From Bactrocera neohumeralis (Eukaryota > Arthropoda > Insecta > Diptera > Tephritidae), in the NCBI RefSeq assembly GCF_024586455.1, contig NC_065923.1, positions 53,537,237-53,601,236 on the forward strand: DNA of 64,000 nt. Reading direction: 5' to 3'. Both the position numbers and the translations under genes were made by a program. The notes beneath the pieces are model-generated. The model was not told the origin of the DNA. It worked only from the letters and a program-made list of their open reading frames with translations, and ran no database searches. The first letter of the stretch is position 1; each line of letters starts with the position of its first letter. Below are positions 1 through 8,814 of this stretch, one piece after another.

Positions 1-1140
1 AACTGTGTAATGGAACCCGACTGATTGTGACGCACCTATCGAATACAAGGAGCAGAATGCTTGATTCTACGAATTCCTTTGAGTTCTAACGATTTCCCAT
101 TTCAGTTCAAACGTATTTCGTTTCCAGTGAAAATTGCATGTGAGATGACAATCACCTAAAGATAGTCGCATAGTGTGAGGCATAAATTTGGAAATGTTAT
201 GTTTTTCACACGGCAGTGGCATGCTCACGAGTTGGAAAACCATCTTTTCTGTACACCGAAACAGAATCCAAAAATTGCTGTTTATCAAGCTGCGTTACAT
301 TGAAAAAAAAATGAAATGAGAAATTTAACTTTCTTTTCATTTCAAAACACATAATTTCACGCGACAACGGCTGCGGGGTCAGCTAGTACATGTAGTACAG
401 TTAGAATTTTCCAAAAATCGATTTTTTATTTCGTTTTCTTAATGTACATATATATAGGAATACACAAATATTCATAAACAATACACAACTTCCTATTGTT
501 CTTCTGAATAATTTCAATGTTACAAACAGATTTAAAAAGGCATTTCCGAGTGCTTAGAAGTGCATTCCGAACTTTAAACGCGTTTTTATCAAAATGGTGT
601 TTTCAAAGTCGGTGACCAACTGTACTCGAAAATGGATAAACCGGTTAATCTCAAATACGATAACGATATTCTTAAATATATATTTTTAGTAATTAATGGA
701 AAATTTTTTCTCACCGATAAATATTAATTTTTAACAATTTAAAGCCGAAATTGTGGTCAAAAATACATTTTATTTAGAAACTGCCATTTTTTTAATTGTA
801 TTTTGCTTATTCCTTCAATTAGTTACTATATTTAACATTACTTTACCGAATAATTGTTTGTTTGTTTAATTTATAGAAGTCAAAAATAAAAATGTCTCTT
901 TGAAAAGGAAGTTCTGGAAAAATCGTTTTTTTCGCGCCTTCTAACTATGTATAGTCCCTTAAAAGTTACGCCTACTTCTTGTGGTCTCGTGTCCGTCTGT
1001 CCATTCCACATAAATAGGCTACTTTCAAAGAAACGGTAGCCAAACACTTATTATATTGCACAAATCCATGAATAGATAAATAAAGAGAGAGAGCAATTCA
1101 GGAATATTTATTGTTATCCCTTGCCCTTTGTTTTCTGTAA
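1..1140. other. AT-rich upstream region, no gene seen
   Basis: No coding frame with supporting signals is visible. Positions 555-665 (around 'aaacgcgtttttatcaaaa' and 'aagtcggtgaccaactg') resemble stretches near 37150-37300 and 6710-6760, so at least one degraded copy of a dispersed repeat lies here. The short segment around 360-390 ('ggctgcggggtcagctagt') looks like the end of another old repeat. The rest is unassigned. Confidence 0.5.
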
Positions 1141-1154
1141 TGGCCGCCCAAGGT

Positions 1155-1173
1155 CAGGTATGGCGCATACCTG
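1155..1173. promoter_or_regulatory. Palindromic pair of TAGteam/Zelda-like sites
   Basis: The 19-bp stretch consists of CAGGTATG, the spacer GCG, and CATACCTG, a perfect inverted repeat with 8-bp arms. Each arm contains CAGGTA, the core of the TAGteam motif (CAGGTAG and variants) bound by the pioneer factor Zelda at early zygotic genes in Drosophila. It lies about 145 bp upstream of the predicted start site of the intronless gene at 1433-3175. Binding is inferred; only the motif is seen. Confidence 0.6.
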
Positions 1174-1232
1174 CGGTACAAAGAACAAAATAACCAGGGA
1201 AAATAATGGTTACCTTTTGTGCAAGAATTAAT

Positions 1233-1274
1233 CACCTGCAAGAAATTACCTCCGGGAAAGTTAGTTTCTACCTG
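1233..1274. promoter_or_regulatory. Two more proximal CAGGTR sites, one canonical CAGGTAG
   Basis: On the minus strand CAGGTG lies at 1233-1238 and the canonical TAGteam heptamer CAGGTAG at 1268-1274, only about 11 bp upstream of the TATA box. With the palindromic pair at 1155-1173 this gives four CAGGTA/CAGGTG cores within 120 bp. That density is typical of early zygotic promoters in Drosophila; a role here is inferred. Confidence 0.55.
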
Positions 1275-1284
1275 CAAGATTCGC

Positions 1285-1321
1285 TATATAAACGACGCCA
1301 CACTGAACTACCACATCATTT
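1285..1321 (+). promoter_or_regulatory. Core promoter: TATA box and initiator
   Basis: TATATAAA lies at 1285-1292. TCATTT at 1316-1321 fits the insect initiator TCA[GT]T[CT], and its A at 1318 is 33 bp from the first T of the TATA box, the expected spacing. This predicts a 5' UTR of about 115 bases before the ATG at 1433, which sits in a good insect context (acaaaATG). No intron is needed between promoter and start codon. Confidence 0.7.
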
Positions 1322-1432
1322 CAGCGAAGATTCAGAAATACTAAATCAGATCAGTCCTCGCTAAATTAATATAGATAAGTAAAATAAGGCAAATACGAGC
1401 AATAACTTTTAATATATATAGTAACAGACAAA

Positions 1433-3175
1433 ATGAATAACTCAATGCAATTGACGACCAACTCCAAGAGCTGTATGCAAAATTACAAGTTGAATCAACA
1501 TAATGAAGTTGGCCACAAGCCACTGTGCATGCCACTCCTGACCAAAACGCAAGAAAATCTACGTGGGAGTAATGTTCGTGGAAATAATCAGCTGAGCTAC
1601 ACAATCTCTACTCGCCGTGTGCCATTGAGGCATACGTTTTTTGGACAAAGATCACACTCACCGGCTGAAGTGAAGTTCGTGCAACCCGAACAATTTTGTG
1701 AAAAGGCAGGAAGATTCCTTGACGAGTGTGAACCAGCTTGCAATTTAAATAACCTTATGAACTTTGTTTTGAAAGAAAACAAAGTGAAGTTGGCCGACAC
1801 CAAAATGGGCAACGCTTTTTATTCGAAAAATAAATTTGATTTCGAACATTCTTTTAAGCGTTACCTCTCGAAAGTAGAAGGTGGTGAAAATCAAGCGATT
1901 AAACGCAGAAAACTCGACTCGGTTGACGCAAAGGAAAGTCTTTCCGAAAACAGCTATTGTCTGAGTAAAAGAAAAACCAAAATGACACAGCTGAAGAGAA
2001 GCGAATGCACTAAGGTTGGGGCGAAGAAAAATAATGTTGCGGTTATGAATGTCGGTGCTGAAAACGTTGAAGAGCTGGGTGGTGCCGATTTGAAAAACTA
2101 TTTTGATATCCCTAATGAGCCCGTGGTGGAAAGAAATATTAAAACACACGAAGCGCCTAAAAGTGCTGCCCCTCCAAATGCCGAATTCAAAGTTGTCAGA
2201 CTGAACTATAACAACTTTACTGTCGTCCCTGTTATGAATAAAGAAGCCATGGTGGATCAAAAGTTTTCGGTAAGCGGAGTGACCACAACGAAAATCAAAA
2301 AAGCATCGCGCTCCACTTTCAATAATGTCAAAATGAATTATAATAAATTAAATGTCATCCCCACTACAAATGACCATTCCAATGCTGTCCAAAACAAATA
2401 TAGCAATTTAAAATTCGTTCCTGTTACAAATACCAAAGCCGTATTAGATCAGTCCAAAGCGAACCAAGTGCCGAAAAGCAAAAGCGCTACGAATGCCAAT
2501 TTCAAAGGTATCCAAGTGAATTACAATCCCTTAAACGCTGTCCCAGTTAAGAAAAGTGAAGCCGCATCGAATTATTTCAAAGCGAACGAAGTCTCCAAAG
2601 GTAATGACGCTTCGAATGTGAATTTCAAAGCCGATACGGATAACGTGGTAGTTAATAGGAATTTGCCAGATAATGAAATGCCGAAAAGTAAGAGCTCTAC
2701 AAGTATCAATTCTAAAGTTATCCAAGTGTCAAGCGAAAACTTTTCTGTCGTTCCTGAAGCTAATAACGAAGCCACATCGGATCACAAGATGGTAGGGAAT
2801 GAAGTGTCAAAATGTGGTAAAGCTCAGGATTTGAACTTCAAAATTACCGGAGAGTCGAATAATAGCCGTGTAGTCATGGACCACTTCACTGCCGTTTCGG
2901 AGGAGAACATTACAAACAAAGCTGAAGTGAATGAGAATGATCCTTTTGCTAGCAGGTTCAACGATATCACAAATGACGAGTTTGACATAAATTTGGATTT
3001 CCTAAACGAAATGAAGGAAGACTTCAGTATAAACCTCGATCAGCTCACAAATATGGTTGAGCATTCTAATGCCAATACATCAACCAGTTGGGATACAAAC
3101 CAGGATTCAAAGAGAAATAGCCATTTGGAAACATATTCAGCCCTGGAGGAATTCAATTCCTTTATCAATTTCTAG
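1433..3175 (+). CDS. Intronless 580-residue protein of unknown family, probable early zygotic gene
   Basis: A single uninterrupted frame of 580 codons runs from ATG at 1433 to TAG at 3173-3175. It is the only long open frame in the window with matching promoter and poly(A) signals. No known enzymatic domain, signal peptide or membrane segment is seen. Visible parts are: a basic, Cys-containing N-terminal third with an NLS-like IKRRKLD at residues 156-162; residues about 240-475 made of about five degenerate repeats of roughly 40-50 residues built round NY-N-x-[LF]-x-VVPV, EA/KA-x-x-D and EVxK-x-x-x-A-x-NxNFK; and an acidic tail with two tandem 14-residue units (517-530 and 531-544) sharing F-x-I-N-L-D-x-L and a following M. 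The lack of introns, compact promoter and CAGGTA cluster fit a gene transcribed during rapid syncytial cycles. Drosophila genes of that class include bottleneck, nullo and Sry-alpha, but I see no similarity that lets me assign one. Low complexity suggests a fast-evolving, nuclear or cytoskeletal non-enzymatic protein; this is inference. Confidence 0.9.
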   Translation: MNNSMQLTTNSKSCMQNYKLNQHNEVGHKPLCMPLLTKTQENLRGSNVRGNNQLSYTISTRRVPLRHTFFGQRSHSPAEVKFVQPEQFCEKAGRFLDECEPACNLNNLMNFVLKENKVKLADTKMGNAFYSKNKFDFEHSFKRYLSKVEGGENQAIKRRKLDSVDAKESLSENSYCLSKRKTKMTQLKRSECTKVGAKKNNVAVMNVGAENVEELGGADLKNYFDIPNEPVVERNIKTHEAPKSAAPPNAEFKVVRLNYNNFTVVPVMNKEAMVDQKFSVSGVTTTKIKKASRSTFNNVKMNYNKLNVIPTTNDHSNAVQNKYSNLKFVPVTNTKAVLDQSKANQVPKSKSATNANFKGIQVNYNPLNAVPVKKSEAASNYFKANEVSKGNDASNVNFKADTDNVVVNRNLPDNEMPKSKSSTSINSKVIQVSSENFSVVPEANNEATSDHKMVGNEVSKCGKAQDLNFKITGESNNSRVVMDHFTAVSEENITNKAEVNENDPFASRFNDITNDEFDINLDFLNEMKEDFSINLDQLTNMVEHSNANTSTSWDTNQDSKRNSHLETYSALEEFNSFINF

Positions 3176-3237
3176 AATAAGCTTAGTTTTAATTGTTTGT
3201 GATCGTTCTATGAAATTTATAATATTATTGTACTAAA

Positions 3238-3243
3238 AATAAA
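3238..3243 (+). terminator. Poly(A) signal of the 580-codon gene
   Basis: AATAAA lies 63 bases after the stop codon, preceded by a short T-rich 3' UTR. Together with the initiator near 1318 it predicts a single-exon transcript of about 1.9 kb. Confidence 0.65.
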
Positions 3244-3539
3244 ACGCTCAAAACTTTGATTTAAAATATATTTAAGTTTATTTCAAAATTTATTTATTTG
3301 AATTTGCGAAGGACAGTTAACTTCACGAAATTCCCGAATTATTGCAACAAAGCAGCATTAAAAAAATCTAAATAAAATTGGTTGATGATAGGTACCAAAA
3401 ATTAGATTAGAAGATTAATATTATTATGTTAATACAACTCTAACAAATAATTTCGACCAAATTAGTTATCACAAAAACTGTACTCACGGACTTTTTTTTA
3501 GATCATTAAAAGAGAAATAATTCTTTCATACATAACTTT

Positions 3540-3710
3540 TGTGTATCTTGAACTGCTTTCGCAGCGCAAGGAACGGAAGCCCTCAAAGATAAATACTTTC
3601 CCCCGTTTTTTACACATTTACCACTGTTTCTTCGCTCCTATTGGTCGCAGCGTGATGCTATATAGCCTATAGCCTTCCTCGATAAATGGAGATACGTACA
3701 GATGAAAATT
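3540..3710. repeat. Fragment of a dispersed tephritid-type repeat
   Basis: The stretch around 'cgctcctattggtcgcag' followed by 'gctatatagcctatagcc' and 'cctcgataaatgg' is wording I recognise from a high-copy repeat in tephritid genomes. No second full copy is present in this window, so the call rests on memory of the family. The flanking 3250-3540 is AT-rich with no gene. Confidence 0.45.
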
Positions 3711-3849
3711 CAAGGTTTTGTTAATTTTTTTTTCCAATCAATTATTTATTGAATCTGCTCACATAATTTAAGCTAACAAAATGTTTTAGAATATTAATAA
3801 CTAATGAATTATTGCATTAATAGTAATGGACAATAAATAGAACGTTGCT

Positions 3850-4735
3850 CATCAAAGTACTCATAGATCCTTTCTCTGAAGGCGTGTTCGACTGCCAGGA
3901 TTGCAGGGTGAGATTTTTGCAGTGTCGTCAGGTATTTTTTCTAGGTACTTGTCACTTCCATCTTTAACTCTAGTGTTTCAAGATCCTTATATATATTCAC
4001 GCAAATACGTCGGCGCTCCTGTTAGATCTCGTAGCGTTTTTGATTGCAATCGTGGTATTTTATGGATACTAGTTGCGCAGGCAGACCCCCTATTTGTATA
4101 CCATACATCCATATTGGCTTTATGACTGAGTTTTATAGAATGATTTTATGGCCTAAGCATAGGTTTGAATTTTTAACCAATAACCAATTTAGGCTGGCGG
4201 CTTTAAATTTTGAGGTAGTGTATTTTTGCAGAAATGTGGCTCTTCCAACCCAGACACCTATCTAGGTGAATGCCAAGGTAATTAACTTCTTTTGCTTGAG
4301 GGATGACAACGTTATTAAATTAGAGTCTTGGGCATGTTTCTGTCTTTAGAGTGAATGTGACGTGACACTTTTGCTCGTTCAGTTTTATGTGCCAGTTTGA
4401 CTGCCAACTGCCAACGAGTTTTAAGTGATTTTCTAGGGTATTTGTGGTTTTCAGTGCGTACTTGCTTCGGCTTAAAATAGCGGTGTCGTCTGCGAATGTT
4501 GGGGTTTATATTATAGCTTCTGGGCCATCCATATTCGTTCTTTAAGATCGCGACTTGTTTTTAGTGCATCTGCGTAAGAGGGCTTATTCCCTATAGATGT
4601 TGGAATGTTTAAAGGAAAAGCAAATTTTGTCGCAGTTTCTTGCGTTAGAAACGCTGGAATCATATTAGCCGTCTGTTCGCGTTTAACTTTTATACCCTGA
4701 TTTAGCTTTGAATTCTTTATAAACAACCTCGATAG
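3850..4735 (-). mobile_element. Degraded Jockey-clade LINE: ORF1 tail fused to RT second half
   Basis: Read on the minus strand, 4726-4511 encodes a segment ending in SYADALKTSRDLKERIW, like the C-terminus of a Jockey-type ORF1. Immediately after it the sequence reads TFADDTAILSRSKYALK, the FADD catalytic motif of the reverse transcriptase (about 4477-4500). This continues through HLKLVGSWQSNWHIKLNEQK and KEVNYLGIHLDRCLGW, and after stops LQSKTLRDLTGAPTYLRE. The endonuclease and first half of the RT are missing, so an internal deletion joins ORF1 to the RT. Stops and frameshifts show it is dead. Clade assignment rests on motif wording from memory. Confidence 0.7.
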
Positions 4736-4739
4736 TTTG

Positions 4740-5375
4740 TAGTGTGATTACCACACCAATTACTACATTTCGTAGCAGTTAAATTTACCTTTTCTTAACT
4801 GAGTTTAGACACTGCGCGGACAGTGCAAAGCATACAGTCGTTCTTCTTTCATGGTTCTACATTCCCATTTTGTTTTTTCACTGCAATATGTATTACTTAA
4901 GACTGTTAATATTAGTAATCTTCGCATGAGCAATCTTAATCTATATACTTGATCCCCCAGCGGATTAAGTCTTAAAAAGTATTTGCCTTCACTACTCTAG
5001 GGTGACCCAGAAAAAAACAGAAGCGCATATTAACGTTTGACTAAAGCATTTTCAACTTTCGTTTCTAACAATATTGATTGGAAAGTCTTTATAAAGGAAC
5101 AAGTAAGGAAGGCATAAGTTCGGGTATGCAACTTACAAGGATGAAAGCCAGCTAAATACATTCAGGTGTGGGCAAAACTTGGAATCGAATGTGAAAGTAT
5201 CATCGCCGTGAATTCATTCATTCTTCCTGAATTTCAGTAAGATTTCTTACAAATGGCCGAAAAATCTCGCATAAAGTGAACAGAAAGTTCGTAAATATGT
5301 ATGTTGGATATACTTATGAGGCCTAAGAAAAGTGTTGACCGGATTTTACCAAATTTTGGTCCAACTTATAGTCCG
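4740..5375. other. No gene seen
   Basis: AT-rich sequence with only short open frames and no splice-flanked or homologous coding segment recognised. The last part (from about 5230) may be the degraded start of the dispersed repeat that follows. Confidence 0.4.
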
Positions 5376-5800
5376 ATTTCAACATTCTGTGGGAGTAAGA
5401 TTCAGAGCACTATTTTTGCAAAGTTTTACTTTAATAACTTTATTAATATTGTATTTGTATACTGTAGTTTGTTAGATGGAAAGCAGGCGTGGTTGTCATT
5501 CGATTTCGCCCATTTCCATACCGGACAATAGTAATAATCGGATAACCTCATGCAACAAATTTTATTGAAATTAGTCAACTGGTTCCTGATACATAGAATT
5601 TCACCTAAAGAGGGTGTTCCCATGCCCATTGGCCAAGTTTTACATCAGCTCCCATCATACTCTTCCCTGCCATCCCGGCTCTGAAATTTAATGCTAATGG
5701 CTCTTTTATTCAGTGAGTTATCGCACTTTTGGTAATTTCCAATATAATTGATATACGAGATGTGGGCGTGGTGATCTGATTTTACTCTTTTTTACAGTGG
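5375..5800 (+). repeat. Copy of a dispersed 'cgatttcgccc' repeat
   Basis: Phrases such as 'ggcgtggttgtcattcgat', 'tcgatttcgcccatttcc', 'attgaaattagtcaactgg' and 'agttatcgcacttttgg' are hallmarks of an abundant tephritid non-coding repeat as I remember it. Related pieces occur in this window at 37490-38450, 48480-49065 and 63340-64000. The sequence is heavily diverged and encodes nothing recognisable. Superfamily is unknown. Confidence 0.55.
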
Positions 5801-6516
5801 GTGAAGAAACGCTAAATAGACTTATTTTCCGGAATTTGCTAAAATAGTACAAGTTACCTCTTTAACATAAAGATAAATTTGTGTTGTGTATTCTAATATG
5901 TATATGGAAGATTTGTAAACTGATGCAAAAGACACAATCATAGCACGACTGCGATTTTAATATTTATGTCATTATAAAGTTGGCACGACACACTTTGAAT
6001 TAATTTTTTTTTAGTTTTAAGTAGAATTAGCAATAATGGAGCATCGAAGCTAACAATTTCTATTTCATAACCATCCGAAAAGAATAATATGGTCCTTAGG
6101 AGCATAACTGTTTATAATTGAAGCCGAGTGGACACCATTGTTCAGGTGTTGATTTAATAACAAGAAATTTAACTGAAGTTAACTGCTTCTCCTAATATAT
6201 TGCAAATTGAATTTTCCATGCTTAAAGCTCATTGTTTACTTTAAAAGTACAGTTCTACTTTATTGCAATTGCAGGCAGTGTAAATATTGCAGTGGTCTCT
6301 CTGCCGCTCCTCAGTCGGCTTGTAGACATTTAATGTGAAATTTTTGATTGCCTTGCCGAAAGACCACATGGCAATGGAAAATAATATTTGCCTGCAGAAA
6401 AGTTGGTCCGCAGACCGGCTGGCCGGCAGAGCAGTAATATTTAATGATTTAAAATTGGTTAAATGAGTTTTCGTAAATTCATTTTTTTTTAATTTAAAGA
6501 TATTACAATTTGGCTT
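5800..6516. other. No gene seen
   Basis: AT-rich with a modest GC island at 6280-6430 ('ccgctcctcagtcggcttg'). No coding frame, RNA gene or repeat could be supported. Confidence 0.35.
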
Positions 6517-6520
6517 TTAA

Positions 6521-7178
6521 GGGGGTATTCTCATGTAATCACTTCGAAAAACCGATTTTTTTTTATATTTTGAACCTATATAAAACCTATTGAAGACATG
6601 CTGTGAAAATTTCAGACCGAAATTCATAGTATTTGATAAGTTACAGCTCATAATCGCCGACGTGTCGTAAGCGACTGCCTACCAGGCGCCATGACAAGAC
6701 TGCAGCTCTTGAAACTTTAAACGCATTTTTCTCGAATCATCATTTTCTGAAACTGTCATGGTCCTAAAAAAAAAAGAATTCAACCGATTGTTCTTCTACT
6801 CTTTTTTAGTTATCGTCCCTACCAGAATTGTTTATTTTCGAAAAAATTATATTTTTTTAAACGATTTTTAACGAAAAAAACAAGATTTTCGTGACTTTTT
6901 TTGAAGTTCGACACTTTTTTTTAATGAAATTGATTATATTTGAAAGCGACGATAGCCGCTATCACTATGACCAGTGAACTCCTTTTTTTTGTTGGGGACT
7001 ACTTTGATTTAAAAAACAATATGTATTAAAAAAGTAAAAAACGAAAAAGAAATCTTTTTTTGTACATTTCAAAATACAAATAAAAATATATTAAAAAATT
7101 AAAATGATTGAATTTTGTTGTCGCATAAAAAAGATTTTCCTAAAAAGTGGTTGTATGCGTTCACATGAGAGTACCCCC
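6521..7178. mobile_element. TTAA-flanked MITE, about 658 bp
   Basis: The left end reads gggggtattctcatgt (6521-6536). The reverse complement of the right end, finishing at 7178, reads gggggtactctcatgt: 16-bp terminal inverted repeats with one mismatch. TTAA directly flanks both ends (6517-6520 and 7179-7182), the target duplication used by piggyBac-type elements. The interior is A/T homopolymer-rich with no transposase frame, so this is a non-autonomous element. An internal stretch near 6710 resembles the repeats at 555-665 and 37150-37300. Confidence 0.75.
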
Positions 7179-7182
7179 TTAA

Positions 7183-8805
7183 TTTGATTCATACACTCTT
7201 AAAATAAGGGAACCTCTAGCGAATATGTCAATATTTTTTAGACTGTAGTTTAACCCAGCTTTCTAGCCCCTCATTCAAACACTATCAACAACTGTTAATA
7301 TTTTATTGTCGTACGACATTTTAATATTCACCTGACTATAACTCACGTTTTATGACTTTAGGAAAGAGAAAGAGAGAGAGACAGATTTACAATCTAACTG
7401 TATATAATTTTACAAGCCACTATGTTACTGATACATTGTTTTTACAACATGCCACCCACAATTGTGTACATGTTTGTTTGTGTGTCGAGAAGTTAACCGC
7501 ACAAACGAAAACTGGGACACAGACGAGCAGAGCATAAAATGGAGCTTGGCACCTCATGTTCCAAAAAAGAAAATAACACTGTCATGCATTTTATGGGCTT
7601 TACTATATGAGGTGTGGCATGTACGCGTTTGTTGTTGTTAATATTTCACTGCTCCCTCGAATTTACGACATCAGTTGCATTTGCAATAAAGTCTTGCCAC
7701 ACTGTGGGTGCAGTGCAATTCATTGAGTTTGTGAGGTTAGTATTTTCTTTTTTCTTTGAAAATTTGGTAATTGAACTCGAATGAAATATAGCTGAAAAAA
7801 TGTAAATTGGTCACAAGAACAAAATTGCGATTTTCAAAGCTTCTATATATTTTGTTGCTGGATGATAACTAATAACGAAACAGGCGATTAGGCGGGATGA
7901 ATTTACTGATCAATTCTGTTTAATTGATGTACATATCGATATAATTTCATGGTTATTAATCTGAGATCTACTAGATATTTATCGAAAAGTCTCAATTCAC
8001 TGCAGCATTCACAAACCCATTAAAATCCATTCCAACTATACTGCCGAGACATGAAGATAGTGATTTTAAACTGCGTTCTTAATTGCAATGAGTATTTTAT
8101 TGCCGGCTTTGTAGCAGTTGGCGGCAGTAAAGAAACTGCGACTGTGTGAGAGGGCACAAAATGAAAGCAGCCAGTTAGAAATCCGTTAGCACGCCATTTG
8201 GGTATTTCTCTCAGTTTTTTGTTAAACGCCCTGCTTTGAATTATTATCATTATCTTTGCACTCTAATGCCTTTAAATGACATGCAACACATAAAAAGCCT
8301 AGAGAATTGTCACAATCGACTTTTTGAAAATTCCAGTATAACATATAAAGGCTTGAGAGCACTAGTTAGAAACAAATTTGGTCTTTTAATGTTTTTGGAA
8401 TAAAGACGATAAAAAGTTTCGATGAAATACAAGTATGCAATGATCTCTACATACTATTCACGTATGTTTCCTTTAGAAAACGACTCTATATGTAAGTATA
8501 TAAGTTTTATGTTAGCTTTCGACTCCCCTATACATTTCGTATATTTTACTCGATCTATACACCGACCTCTCTATCCTCCTGTAATATCCGTTGACACCGT
8601 GTAAATATTTTGAGAGTTGCAGGGTCTTATCCAAACGAACTACATACTAGAGCCATATGTTCATAAATCTATGTCTCTAATACCGTATAGTCTCTAGTGT
8701 TTGTTTATGTTGTTATCTGTGGTTCAAATTACTTCCTACAAATCTATCAATATATGAGAATTAAAACAAAAGAATTTAATCAAAAATCATCACCGTTCTC
8801 CCAGC
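7183..8805. other. Intergenic or intronic, no gene seen
   Basis: Only short unsupported open frames. There is a GA-rich tract at 7363-7385 and a slightly GC-richer block at 8090-8230. No homology or convincing exon was found. Confidence 0.35.
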
Positions 8806-8814
8806 TAACATTTA

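Noticed and set aside
1745..2260. 171-codon minus-strand frame
   Set aside because: Antisense shadow of the 580-codon gene; phenylalanine-rich composition mirrors the sense Lys/Asn codons.
1433..3175. Naming the 580-codon gene bottleneck, nullo or Sry-alpha
   Set aside because: Promoter type and intronless structure are shared with that gene class, but I see no residue-level similarity I can stand behind.
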